Part shown: one piece after another, positions 18,829-28,114 of the stretch
Numbering within the stretch: position 1 is the stretch's first letter
How the letters are laid out: each line of letters opens with the position of its first letter
From: Perkinsus chesapeaki
Lineage: Eukaryota > Perkinsozoa > Perkinsida > Perkinsidae
Length of the DNA: 32,451 nt
Assembly (NCBI GenBank): GCA_013115145.1
Contig: JAAPAO010000402.1
Location: 1-32,451 of the forward strand
Direction of reading: 5' to 3'
Made by a program: the position numbers and the translations under genes
The notes under the pieces: model-generated
Seen by the model: only the letters and a program-made list of their open reading frames with translations
Databases searched by the model: none
What the model was told of the DNA's origin: nothing

Positions 18829-19984
18829 GTCACAACGGGTCGCACTGTCAATTTCTGTAGAACTGTTTACGCTTTGGGGTTGTACGAAAACCGTACTACT
18901 TACGTTCACGATTATTACGTTTGCATTCGGCCTACTTTTATTTCCCATTCTTTGCTCTTTCTCCTGTCTTCTTGGTGCCAGCTCTGCATTACAGTAGCTC
19001 TCGGCAGGCTGCCAGTAGGATGGACATCAGGTTCATTTAAGGCATGCCACGCCCCAAGGTAAGAATATATTGTTTAAAAGTTCTTCCTCAGAGGATAGTG
19101 TTGTCAATGCAGCAAAAATAACGTCTTTATCTGCTTATCATTCATACTGGTTAGCTGATATGAAGTCCCTTTTCCCAATTCAATGAAACCACGAGCCTGC
19201 GTGACTCAGGCTGTGTTGTCTACAATACTCACAGAACATTCGGGTCTTTTTCCGGTTTCGGGTTAGGAATTTTCATTGGTTAATGTGACATATAACATGT
19301 CCCCAATTCTACGTTCTTGGTGTTGTTTAGTCACTATACAATAGTTTACACGACCTGGTTTGGCCCCGTCGTGGCTGACATATTCAACGGAGTCTCCAGT
19401 AGGGACATACCCAAATCTCATCAATTCGGTCACGTCACAATGTAACTGTTGGTGACGTGGGAGCCGTACACTACAATTCCCTGGTATATCTCAACTTGAG
19501 ATTCTCAAGTCACATTGCCGTCTACAGAGAGCGGTCTCTGGACTTGTGAACTTCGCTTCACCTTGTAAACTAGTGGTATCAGAGACTCTTCAACTAGTCG
19601 ATGTAGACACAGTCTACTAGACAGATGTCACAACCAAGAGGGACAGACGTCACCACTGTCCGCAGTAAAGCAGAAAAGGAGAGTTAAGCTCCAGGTTGGA
19701 GCCTCCATCAGAGTTGCCCTTAGGTGTATCATGTAGCAGATGAGTATGAGATATCTTTCGCAGCCTATGATCAACAGGGAGCTATCGCGTTACACATACA
19801 GCTTGCGGGTTCACTACAAATTATCATTTGTGTCACCGTCACTAGATTTGTGTGACATGAAAAGAGCTGGAGATCGGTGACGCGCCGCCAGTTTCCTCTG
19901 TCTTCCGATCTAGTCACCGAAAGCACTTTAGTGGTCGTATTTGGAAGTAGCTTTGAGTTATTAGCTTCCTCATTCCACCTCACC
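18829..19984. other. Intergenic stretch between two secreted-protein genes
   Basis: No supported exon. It holds a near-perfect palindrome, ACTTGAGA-T-TCTCAAGT (19494-19510), and further short inverted and direct repeats to about 19660 (for example ACAGATGTCAC and ACAGACGTCAC). The last part is the 5' flank of the gene starting at 19985. Confidence 0.6.
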
Positions 19985-20374
19985 ATGGCCCTCTATATGC
20001 TGATCACTGTATTAGCTGCCAGTGCTATTACGCACACTAGTGCTAATGGCCTTGAAGGGAAGTATATGACGAAAACTGAAGGCGAGATATGCCTAGAGGC
20101 TAATTTTGATGCTACCGAAGGCACCGTCGTAGAGACAATTATTTGCGGGTCGAACGAGCCGGTCGTATTCCCCAAGATGATGTTGTACGGTAGTAACCCG
20201 TATTATATCGTGCCTGATCAACTGAAGGATTTTCAAGACTACTTGAATAAAGTCTACAATGTATGCCAGATTCCAGGACTCGGATCAACTATGACAGTGT
20301 TTACGTACGACGAAGAGAAGGATATTGTGTGGACGAAAGGCTACGTTTTGAGGATGACCCGAGGGTCCTGCTAA
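19985..20374 (+). CDS. Small secreted protein, one copy of the G-x-Y family domain
   Basis: The ATG at 19985 was chosen because it opens directly on a signal peptide (MALYMLITVLAASAITHTSA). The in-frame extension back to 19877 is not hydrophobic and lies in the flank. The 129-residue protein continues GLEGKYMTKTEGEICLEANF and then VYNVCQIPGLGSTMTVFTYD. Four cysteines remain in the mature part (CLEAN, CGSN, CQIP and the C-terminal residue). It shares the domain start with the genes at 18109 and about 13314. Function unknown. Confidence 0.75.
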   Translation: MALYMLITVLAASAITHTSANGLEGKYMTKTEGEICLEANFDATEGTVVETIICGSNEPVVFPKMMLYGSNPYYIVPDQLKDFQDYLNKVYNVCQIPGLGSTMTVFTYDEEKDIVWTKGYVLRMTRGSC

Positions 20375-22684
20375 TGGTAACTGTAACCTACTGGTGGCAC
20401 TCATCAGAAGGAAGACATTTGTTCAAATCCTCTTACGGTGTCTCCCAGATAGGCAGGCTGCCTAAAGCAGCATCTGTTCCCTCTGCGTTTCCGCTAGCCT
20501 GTGCTACGGTAACAAGTTAGCAAAACTTTTCTTCCGTCGGGTGTCAAACTGTTATCAGTTTCACTCACCCGATGAGCATCCCTTATATGGGGTTTAGGTC
20601 GCTCTATTATACTTAGATATTTCAGTCAATACATTAGTATAAGTTAACTATTCTTCTACTTTCATCCTCTGTGAGAGGTGGCTAGTAGAGGCTTGGATCC
20701 ATTAGACGTTCTGCCTTATGGGCCTAGCCTCTGGGGGTTTTTAGTGCGTTTTTCTTGCGAGTCCCACAGTATCCTTGTGAGGTGCACACTCCAAGGGTTT
20801 CCTTAACCGGATTCCCCCCCCCCCCCACAGGCTAGTAAATGCGTCAAAAAAATTCTTCCACTTCACTTATATGATACAAGTTGTATCCATGTGTGATTCG
20901 TTTGATAGGATGTATAGGCAATAGAAGCACATACAAGTAGCTAGTTGGTAATCATCATTCTAATAAATTATGAGTCATAATCAACCTTTATTGTCATTAT
21001 CACTCAAGTGTTTGGTTACAGTTAAGTGAAGTTGTAATCTACATATTGCAAGGAGTGTGGTGCTGCAAGTGGGCCATTAGCGTAAAATACGTTATATATT
21101 TGACTCCTGGTCTTGTTCTAAGGAACTTGTTTACCTGATGGCTTAGAGATATGGCTTGTTAGTAACCGGTTATACAAGTCTCATGGAGCCATAGGTCATA
21201 CAGGACCTGTATCCCTCTGTCCATGAGACCGTTGGAAGCCAGTGAGAAGTTTCAGCGGAACTTCCAAATGCTCTATAAACTCCATGATTGGCAGTGATGC
21301 TGTTACAGTATCAGGACCATCGGTCAACCTCAAGAAGCCATGAAGCTGAGTAAGCTTCACGGACCCGGTCCCTCGGACCGTGGAACGGTCTTAGGCCGTG
21401 TGGACCTAGACCGAGGCCATCCGGTACTTATCAAGACCTATGGTCTAGTAAGGATGGTTTCGATCCGTATGTATCACGTCATCAAACTCGTTGGCTATGA
21501 AAAGTTACGACAGTATTACTTTTATACACCCTGTATCTTGAGCCTCGTGACTGGTCCCGCTACCAAAGGAAAGAAATATTAATTGTTTAAGATGAACTTC
21601 ATACGAGTCAGTTCTGTGGCAGTACGAGACATCAACTTGAGGCTTCCTTCAAGGCGTAGTCTTACATTTACATTTTCGTGTACATCTCTTCTGTCAAACG
21701 AGTATATGTTTACGTATCGCTTAAAGAAAGTATCTCGTTTGTTTGTTGTCTTTCTGCTGACTACATTAACACCACATAACAATCCTCACGAAACATCACA
21801 AGTACTCCAAACTAGTATCCTGAACATCTGATGTAGCGTAATCCTCGGATGCAACTATATCAGCCAATCGCTCAATATGTCGCGCGACTGCCAACAACTG
21901 AAGACCGTCTCCCATCTTGGATGATGACGCCACACTGGATGTGGTCTTCGAGGATCCCTAACAAATGACTCCATTCTGGCAGCACGTGACGTGCTGGGCG
22001 CCGGGAGTGGGCAAGAAGAGTAGTGCTACAAAAAGACATAAAGTAGTGCGAACTAAAGTGCTTTCAAAAAAGGGAAGAAGACGTAGCTTTTCTTTTGTCC
22101 TGAAGCGCCGCGAACATTTATTTCGTTACCGTTGGGATATCTGTAAATAGTATTGACAGTATGGAATATGGTATTTGCCAACTGCCCCATTGTGGTGTCT
22201 TCACTGACGTAGTGACCGAATGCATATTCAGTGACGAATTGTCAGGAAGACTAGACGCTTTTCAAGACTTCTTGAGTGTTACACACGCGACATCCGAGCC
22301 TCACCATTTTCGTTGCTGATTGTCCGCCATCACTATTAGCATCGCCTTTAACAGCCGGCACTGAAGCTTGGATTGTTACTAGACACCGATGTGGAACCAA
22401 CGACCAGCTGGTTTGAGGATCTTGTGTTTCCGCCTCGGATCTAGTTGCCTGATTGAAACAGCATCATCGAATTGCTATCATTCACTATTATCACTATTAT
22501 GAAATTATTGTACAGATAAATGGGATTTGGACGACATCGTAAAAGTGAAACTACTCCACCTTGAGCACCCCGCACCTTAAGCTGCGAAGATATCTGTTAG
22601 GTGCGCTTGAAAAGTGTGTTACAAGTTTGTCTACTTCAATTCAGCGATTGAATGGACATGAAAGTTCGGGTATTATCAAACCTT
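20375..22684. other. Gene-poor stretch with a hairpin array and a C13 tract
   Basis: A poly-C run of 13 lies at 20814-20826. A cluster of hairpins lies at 21178-21448 (listed separately). Frames at 21340-21582 and 21583-21831 are open, but they overlie or abut the hairpins and have no splice or family support. A short basic frame lies at 21965-22150. Nothing else was seen. Confidence 0.5.
21178..21448. ncRNA. Candidate structured element: hairpin array
   Basis: GTCTCATGGA (21178-21187) pairs with TCCATGAGAC (21220-21229) and encloses ATACAGG-A-CCTGTAT (21198-21212). Then TTGGAAG and CTTCCAA flank GAAGTT/AACTTC (about 21232-21268). TGAAGCT (21341-21347) pairs with AGCTTCA (21353-21359); CGGTCC (21366-21371) with GGACCG (21375-21380); CTAGACC (21406-21412) with GGTCTAG (21442-21448); and AGACC-TAT-GGTCT lies at 21434-21446. 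The strand of transcription is unknown. It could be a structured RNA, a folded mobile element or a protein-binding site array. Confidence 0.4.
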
Positions 22685-23434
22685 TTAATTTTTTAGATTC
22701 GAGTACGTTGAGCAAATGCTAGGCTTGACCTATAAACCTTGTAGGAGCTCGAGCTTGACATTATCTAGGCCTCACCTCCTCCAGTGTAGCCGGCCTCGCT
22801 GTGGTAATTGTCGAAGCGTTAAGAACAGGTCGCATAATCTCCCAACCTGCTTGGCCCTTCTCAGCGAGCAGTTGGCCATCTAGGCGGCCGTTGAACAGCC
22901 GACATATACGAACGGTGACACCTTGAGGGCTGACACCTAGTAAAAGGATAGTATTGTTTCACATGGTATCGAGGCTCTTACCTTGCCACAGAGGAGCCTG
23001 GATACCAGTGTCACCGATAAGCTCGAAACCGCTTTGTAGTAGAAATGTCCGAATGTCGACGGGAGAGTCTGAGCACTCCGTAACGGTTCTGCCATTCACC
23101 AAGTACCTGAACAAGATAGAGACGAAACAAGGCAATTGCGTACTTGGCAAATTAACGTTCCTGCTCGTTTGCCTACCCCCCCTCAACAAACTAGTCATTT
23201 GCGACCATTCCGAGGGCATCCGTGTAAGCTTCGCAATTCGGTTGACGAATTTGTTTGGTCAAAACACCCTTTCGAATGTGAACCAAAATGGATCATTTTC
23301 GGCATTCAGAGTCTTCGTGAGCGAACCGTGCACAATTACAACTATTACGCGACCGGATAGAAACTCCAAGTCGAATACAGAAGCTACATTCAAGCAGGAG
23401 GCCGGGTAGGAAGCTATCGCCGTTCTTACTTAAG
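22685..23434 (-). CDS. Conserved-looking protein, weak resemblance to Mediator subunit MED18
   Basis: The C-terminal exons are firm: 23219-22982, 22936-22776 and 22729-22685 (stop), with introns of 45 nt (22937-22981) and 46 nt (22730-22775) and consistent phases. The sequence includes LTRMPSEWSQMTSLLRG, LFRYLVNGRTVTECSDSP, RTFLLQSGFELIGDTGIQ, GVTVRICRLFNGRLDG and ends VKPSICSTYSNLKN. The order 'FL..GF...G..f..GVTVRICRLF...' recalls the second half of MED18, but no diagnostic residue proves it. Upstream, FDLEFLSGRVIVVIVHG and NAENDPFWFTFER are encoded on the same strand to about 23383 and may be earlier exons. A 46-nt intron-like unit (23384-23429, donor GTAAGAAC, acceptor TGAATGTAG) may link it to the coding at 23479-24000. 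The + strand frame at 22954-23409 is its shadow. Confidence 0.5.
22937..22981 (-). other. 45-nt intron
   Basis: On the minus strand the donor is GTAAGAG and the acceptor is CTTTTACTAG, phase 1. It joins IQAPLWQG to VSPQGVTVRICRLF. Confidence 0.8.
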
Positions 23435-24000
23435 AGGAGCTGATTCTAATGTTGATACGTGTTGGGCAAGGACCGTACCTAAAACAGCAGCATACACCAA
23501 AAGTGCCGCGACCCGGGATCGAACCTACGTAAGGGTATTTTTGCCCCGCTAAACCGCAATATGGTCTGCTCACAGGATGACTTCAGCCCTCGATTAGGTA
23601 AATCATAAATGACTTGTGCCTCTGTCTCATGAACTGCCACGTTCATGTTACCGATGCCATGCAACGGCTTGTACCTACCAAACGGGAAGTCATCTAAGAG
23701 ATCCGAGTGTGTCCTTGAATAACACCCTCCGGAGATCTATCGATACAACGAACCGTTTCATAGAAGCTCGTTAAACCTAGACAAAAATTGATGACTCCCG
23801 TCCGGCACTTGAACCACAAAAATGGGGCCCTATCAATATACACCCCAGATGAGTTAGTTGCCAGAATTTCCCCACCAAATTTCAACAACCTAGATCCAAG
23901 GTCGGAAGGCGAAAAAAACCAACGGGAATTTGCCTGTAGATTTTCCGTCGGGTATCCGTACACTCCAACACTAGCAGTCCAGAAAATGATATTATGACTG
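23430..24000 (-). CDS. Unassigned multi-exon coding region, possibly the 5' part of the preceding gene
   Basis: On the minus strand: SVGVYGYPTENLQANSRWFF, LLKFGGEILATNSSGVYID and APFLWFKCRTG (about 23971-23790). A segment ending RCIDRSPE follows, then after a possible 32-nt intron DDFPFGRYKPLHGIGNMNVA, VHETEAQVIYDLPNR and ILRFSGAKIPL. The 50-nt B-box intron (23479-23528) comes next and leads into TVLAQHVSTLESAPL (23478-23430). The + strand is also partly open at 23788-23997, so the first part is less sure. No family recognised. Confidence 0.4.
23479..23528 (-). other. 50-nt intron carrying a Pol III B-box-like core
   Basis: On the minus strand the donor is GTAGGTTCGATCC and the acceptor is GCTGCTGTTTTAG. 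The core GGTTCGATCC matches the tRNA T-arm / B-box consensus and is followed by GCGGCACTTTTGG. Phase 1 is kept, joining GAKIPL to R-TVLAQHVS. If not spliced, the frame reads RRFDPGSRHFW and stops at the acceptor TAG. Confidence 0.6.
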
Positions 24001-24228
24001 TGATGATAACAATAGTAAGCCGTCATCGGGAATCTATAAACCTACGTGAAGAGCTCCGCCACACTTCTATACGGTGACTTAATTTCTCGCATACCCCCTC
24101 GAGTGACCAGATCTCGAGCAAGCGCCTCAGCACAGTCGTTTTTGACTAGAACCGACACCTGCATCCTCAGGTGTTGTACGGGTGACGGGTGGGTTGATGA
24201 TTCCATTAGACAAAGCTATTGCTTATAG

Positions 24229-24423
24229 TATCGATTGTACCTTCCTAATGTTGACAAGTTTGGCTCTAATATTGCTAACTTGCTAGCACTTATGTTCAGA
24301 AAGATCTCGACCGAACAGAACAGACTCAAGTTTGCTGATGGGACCTGGACTATTCGGGTTTCAAAGAAGGATTACTCTTACCCTTCAGGTACACAACTCA
24401 AACTAAAGATTCGTAACGATTAA
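24229..24423 (+). CDS. Terminal exon of an unassigned + strand gene
   Basis: Acceptor TTGCTTATAG leads into YRLYLPNVDKFGSNIANLL, KISTEQNRLKFADGTWTI, ending LKLKIRND and TAA. A preceding exon in the same frame may be 24046-about 24180 (SSATLLYGDLISRIPPRV), joined by an intron of about 47 nt starting GTGACGGG. No family recognised. Confidence 0.4.
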   Translation, partial: YRLYLPNVDKFGSNIANLLALMFRKISTEQNRLKFADGTWTIRVSKKDYSYPSGTQLKLKIRND

Positions 24424-24428
24424 AAGCC

Positions 24429-24734
24429 TTGAACGTTAGATGTAGTCTGATCTTCATTATTCAATTCAGCTACTACCATGATACCGAGGCCGCTGTGATA
24501 CGCGCGGCGCTAAATACACTACGACAACTTCCGGCTCGAATCAATACAAGCAGTTTTCACAGTACAACAGCAACTACTCCGCAAATCAACACGAACCTCC
24601 GTACGGAAACAAATTCAGAAACGAATAACATGACTGCATGTCCGACTATTGCCGTCCACCAGCAAGGCTCCTCGAAATGGCATCGGCAAGCTCACTATCA
24701 TCGACTCTACCACAAATCCGCAGGAGTCTCCTGA
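24429..24734 (+). CDS. Possible small ORF
   Basis: The acceptor-like TTCAATTCAG precedes YYHDTEAAVIRAALNTLRQL and a Thr/Asn-rich tail. It has no family or downstream splice support, and may be chance. Confidence 0.2.
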   Translation: MNVRCSLIFIIQFSYYHDTEAAVIRAALNTLRQLPARINTSSFHSTTATTPQINTNLRTETNSETNNMTACPTIAVHQQGSSKWHRQAHYHRLYHKSAGVS

Positions 24735-25958
24735 GCTCACTGCAAAGGGGACAATGAAACATTGTTTGGTAACGATATAAGAGCCTACCTGTCAGAGAGT
24801 GGCAGGCCCTTCTCGAACGCCCGAGCTATTTTAGATCGAGATGCCTCCCACAACTCGTAAGCAGCTGATTGCTCCCCTTCAGAAATAGATAACATCAGTC
24901 GAGCGATGATAGATAGGAATTCTCTGGCGGATCGATCCTAAATAGGTTGTAGAATTACACTGCGAATCCAGAACTTCCAGATATTTTCGTAAAACACCGA
25001 GGCCGTGACGGTTCAATAGGAATACATATTGTCAAAAACGGATAAAGGGACTTCACACGCAGCAAATAATACTTATTATTATATTCCTCTATTAATAACA
25101 CATTTTCAATTTCAACTCTCCAGAAATTCTAGTCTTTTGACTCGAGAATTGCTAGGAACTACTGTATTGTCAAAAGTCTATTAGCTGAATAATATATGTT
25201 AACGGGGGCATCCAAGACTCGCGCTGAAAACTTCGCGCGCCAAGATATTAGTAGATAGGCATGAAACGGTTGATCGATTAAATGTCATGTTTTTGGCTCT
25301 CATTGCTGTTTTACTCGTCTTTGAAAGTCCACTTTCCAGCACTTAATATCGAGCGAGAAATCGAGAAAATTCGAATCTATTTTATCGCGTCGGGCTGTAG
25401 GCTATTTCTGCCATCATCAATCTATTCCTTTCCTCATGATTGTACGACCAGTATCTATCCACTATCTCCTTCGGTACTTTTAGAATATGGCGAAGTAATT
25501 ATCTTTGAGAATTAAGCGATACTTATTTGGTTGATCTATACTTTTGTGAAGCTTAACTTAGTACAGACCATAAATCCCAACTAAGAGACTCACCGTTGAT
25601 GGTAGATCAGTCGATGAAATCCATTCGATAATATCATAAATAATAGTCTCCCTCAGGCGTGCCAGCATTGCAGTCGTCTGGAACAAATGACAGAAACATA
25701 TGGCTCATTTCCCCCCCCGGAACAACAGCCGTATTTTGCGTCAAATTCTCGAAATTTCTGGAGTGCAGCGAGCGACGTCTACGAAAAGCAGTCCGTAGCG
25801 GACGACCTTCTCGACAACAAGACCACCGGGTAGCCTACTTTACTGACATGTCTACCAGTCTACTCCAGCGCTGGCTACCTGCTACAACACTGAGCAAGAA
25901 ATACAATGTTTTCCTAAGTACTAAAATGAAGCTTTCTCAAAAGTGAGCTTCATCAAAC
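24735..25958. other. Gene-poor stretch
   Basis: It contains one copy of the dispersed 17-mer (25262-25278), preceded by GCGCTGAAAA and CGCGCGCCAAGATATTAG. Open frames at 25282-25515 and 25659-25946 (+) lack splice and family support. Nothing else is called. Confidence 0.5.
25262..25278 (+). repeat. Dispersed 17-mer, copy 2
   Basis: TGAAACGGTTGATCGAT. The upstream GCGCTGAAA and GCGCGCCAAG also occur in similar form before copy 1 (about 8870-8892), so the shared unit is longer than the 17-mer. Confidence 0.9.
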
Positions 25959-26930
25959 TCATGACATAGTACACAAATTATGGGAATGCTTATCCAGGGC
26001 CCCCTGGCAGGGGGGGGTTATGAACAAATTTGCAAACACAGCGGAGCGAAGCGTTTCACGTTTCACATTTTCTACTGTTACCTGTGGTATAGCTGCCAGA
26101 CACTCCACTATGAGTACTCCTTCATGCACTCGAGCAATTCCTTCCTCGCTGCTGCTGCTGCTCATCGACCTTCCCTTCATATAGTGCTGATTAAGTGTTG
26201 GTAACTAAAATACCGCTGCTGAGGATCGAACCTGCGACCTCGTCTTACCAAACGAGTGTTGATAAATTTCTCATCGTAATTCCCCAATCGCTTAAGTGCT
26301 GCCATCAGCTGCAAACAGCCTCGACTGTTGAGCTGCGTTGTGGTGTAAAACAGACACGTTTTGATCAGCCTGTCGACGCAAACTCGAAGAGACTCTCGCA
26401 ATTCCGGTGATGCCTTCTCGATGTCCACCACGCTTGCCGCTGCCACAATGAACCTGAAACTCTGTCCAAAGTCTTAAATTGATCACGCTACCGGATCTTG
26501 AAAACTACCATGCGTCAGACGCTTCTTACTACGCGTCTCGATTTTTGACAAGACAACGATCCTCCCTCAGAAATGATGCAATCCAGTAACTACACTTGCT
26601 CTCCACACCAAGCTGCCCGCAAGTCAACTCAGGAAATGTCCCAGTCTAGTGACCGAAAGGATCGAGTGGCCAACACTGTCTCCCTCATCATACAAAGCAG
26701 AAGCATATAATCCAACTCCAACGTCGTTCTCTTGACCATCTCGATCGATTGCCCCTCCCCACCTGTGAGCTTCTACTGGCGTAACAGCCTTCCGTCTGCT
26801 AACAGTTGTAGCTGTAATATTATTATCGCTGTCTTCCAAACGTATACTCAGCTCATCAGCCAAAGCCGATAGAAGAGGCGGCGCGAAGAAGCCCAACTGA
26901 TCGAAAAACTCCTCAGCCGCTTTGTTGATG
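25959..26930 (-). CDS. Helical-repeat protein (FASTK/RAP or heptatricopeptide-like), multi-exon
   Basis: On the minus strand: INKAAEEFFDQLGFFAPPLL and SALADELSIRLEDSDNN (about 26930-26760); an uncertain middle; FIVAAASVVDIEKASPEL, RVCVDRLIKTCLFYTT and CLQLMAALKRLGNYDEKF (26467-26249); the 44-nt intron at 26205-26248; then a Ser/Glu-rich segment with VHEGVLIVECLAAIPQ. The 'L..LL.AL.RLG..D..F' pattern and leucine-rich amphipathic helices recall repeat proteins that bind organellar RNA in alveolates. No RAP domain itself was seen, so the family is tentative. Acceptor TTTCAG before VHCGSG/FIVAAA at about 26468 supports an exon start. Confidence 0.45.
26205..26248 (-). other. 44-nt intron carrying a Pol III B-box-like core
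   Basis: On the minus strand the donor is GTAAGACGAGGTCG, the core is GCAGGTTCGATCC and the acceptor is GCGGTATTTTAG. The exon before ends ...EKFINTRL. Its first 30 nt are closely similar to the intron at 27897-27941, and its 3' part to the one at 23479-23528. Confidence 0.65.
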
Positions 26931-27428
26931 GATTCTTTCCCCTACGATATTCCATACCGAGATCAACGAGTCAACAACCCAATGGCCCCCCACTTGCCTT
27001 GGAGTAAGCTTGAGCGACTGCACACAATTGGAAGCTCGCCAAATGGGGAAGTGATTCGGGCAGAACTGCGGCAGAGACTTCAAATAGTAATTGAACCTGA
27101 AGGGAACCGTTTGCCAGGCGAAATAGCCTTTCAGAGTGGTGGACTTGAAAACCAATTTATTGTGTCGACAAGAGAGCTATTGACACATTTGTGAGAGCAA
27201 TCACAAGTGCTTATCGACCTGGAGAGAACTTGGTAAATTTTGTGCTGAAATCCGGTCGCACTTCCCAGCAGGAATACAAAGAGCATTTCGCAACTGTCAC
27301 CAGGTCCAAATCCCGAGCTTGACTGGTGGTGTCTCAGAAGCATTTTAATGCTTAAGGGAGATGAAAGGACTATTGGACGGTATGTCCAGGAATACTGGAC
27401 CATCCATAGGAGACCCGATTCGCAATGA
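26925..27428 (+). CDS. Unassigned two-exon protein, 141 residues
   Basis: Exon 1 is 26925-27190 and exon 2 is 27269-27428 (TGA), totalling 142 codons. The intron (27191-27268, 78 nt) starts GTGAGAG and ends CTTCCCAG; phase 2 is kept. The sequence includes MAPHLPWSKLERLHTIGSS, VIRAELRQRLQIVIEPEG, IAFQSGGLENQFIVSTREL, then ELDWWCLRSILMLKGDER and YVQEYWTIHRRPDSQ. The start ATG at 26925 has no upstream stop check beyond the local frame, and its first codons overlap the start of the minus-strand coding at about 26930. Function unknown. Confidence 0.5.
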
Positions 27429-27675
27429 AAGTCGTAGTAAAGTGGAAACGATTCAATAATTCTGGATTTAAAGTACTATTCGCTAACGTCTTCGTCCGCC
27501 ATTAGCGGTATGATTACGCTATCCCTAAAACGGTCTAAAATCGCGATGGGCACTGAAGTGAGTTCTTGTGATAGTTACGGGTGATATAGAGATTGTATAA
27601 TACGATACTGTATATTACGTATCTGCTATTCATATATTATTGATTTATATTAATATATACAAAGCTCCATTAGTT

Positions 27676-28114
27676 CTAACACAAATATATGAGGCTGTGC
27701 TTCTCGCATATAAGCCAACGTTCACTGAAGAGACCAACAAATCTCACATTGCTGACTGTTGATTGCTGCCCTTCTGCATTCCTGTGATCTTCTTCCACTC
27801 GATTCGCTCGCAGTCTCGGCAATCGAGCGTATGACTCCAGCACACCAACCAATTGCACTGCATTGAGCTCGCTTATTCGAGATACCAGGAGACCGGCTGG
27901 AAAAATGCATGCGGTGGGATTCGAACCCTCGACTGTCTTACCCACCAGTTCCAGCACTTGACTATCGTACATCCTAGACTGGCCGCTAGCACGTGCAATC
28001 AGTCTGCAGTCAGATACGGATATACAGGAGCTTGAAAGAGAAACTGAGACAATACGGGAATGTCCGGTCGATGAGGCCCGAGGCATAGCCTCGGAGGACG
28101 GTCAAAAAGTAATC
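27676..28114 (-). CDS. Helical-repeat protein fragment (FASTK/RAP or heptatricopeptide-like)
   Basis: On the minus strand: DYFLTVLRGYASGLIDRTF (from acceptor CCACATTAG at 28115), a middle part ending LIARASGQSRMYDSQVLELV, the 45-nt intron at 27897-27941 (phase 1), then GLLVSRISELNAVQLVGVLE, SYARLPRLRANR and a charged tail. The 'I..LNAVQLVGVLESYARL' helix pair is typical of organellar RNA-binding helical repeats. The 3' end is not resolved: a donor-like GTGAGATTTG follows STVSN, and the frame otherwise runs to 27676 into an AT-rich flank. It may be part of a longer gene or a truncated copy. Confidence 0.45.
27897..27941 (-). other. 45-nt intron carrying a Pol III B-box-like core
   Basis: On the minus strand the donor is GTAAGACAGTCG, the core is GGGTTCGAATCCC and the acceptor is CATTTTTCCAG. 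Its length is a multiple of three without a stop, so an unspliced frame exists. Splicing keeps phase 1 and joins DSQVLELV to AGLLVSRISEL, which fits the helical repeat better. Confidence 0.6.

Noticed and set aside
20814-20826. C13 tract before ACAG as a splice acceptor
   Set aside because: No coding frame follows it. More likely a simple homopolymer.
21340-21831. Two back-to-back + strand ORFs
   Set aside because: The first overlies strong hairpins, and neither has splice signals or family features.
22954-23409. Long + strand ORF of 151 codons
   Set aside because: The minus strand over the same bases has phase-consistent exons, 45-46 nt introns and better protein-like sequence.
23495-23580. 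A complete tRNA gene on the minus strand at the GGTTCGATCC motif
   Set aside because: The 3' acceptor-like GTCGCGGC has no matching 5' strand, the T stem pairs poorly and no anticodon arm folds. The motif sits inside a GT-AG intron instead.
27880-27990. A tRNA gene at GGGTTCGAATCCC (minus strand)
   Set aside because: The T arm is partly good, but acceptor and anticodon stems are missing. The segment has clean splice borders.
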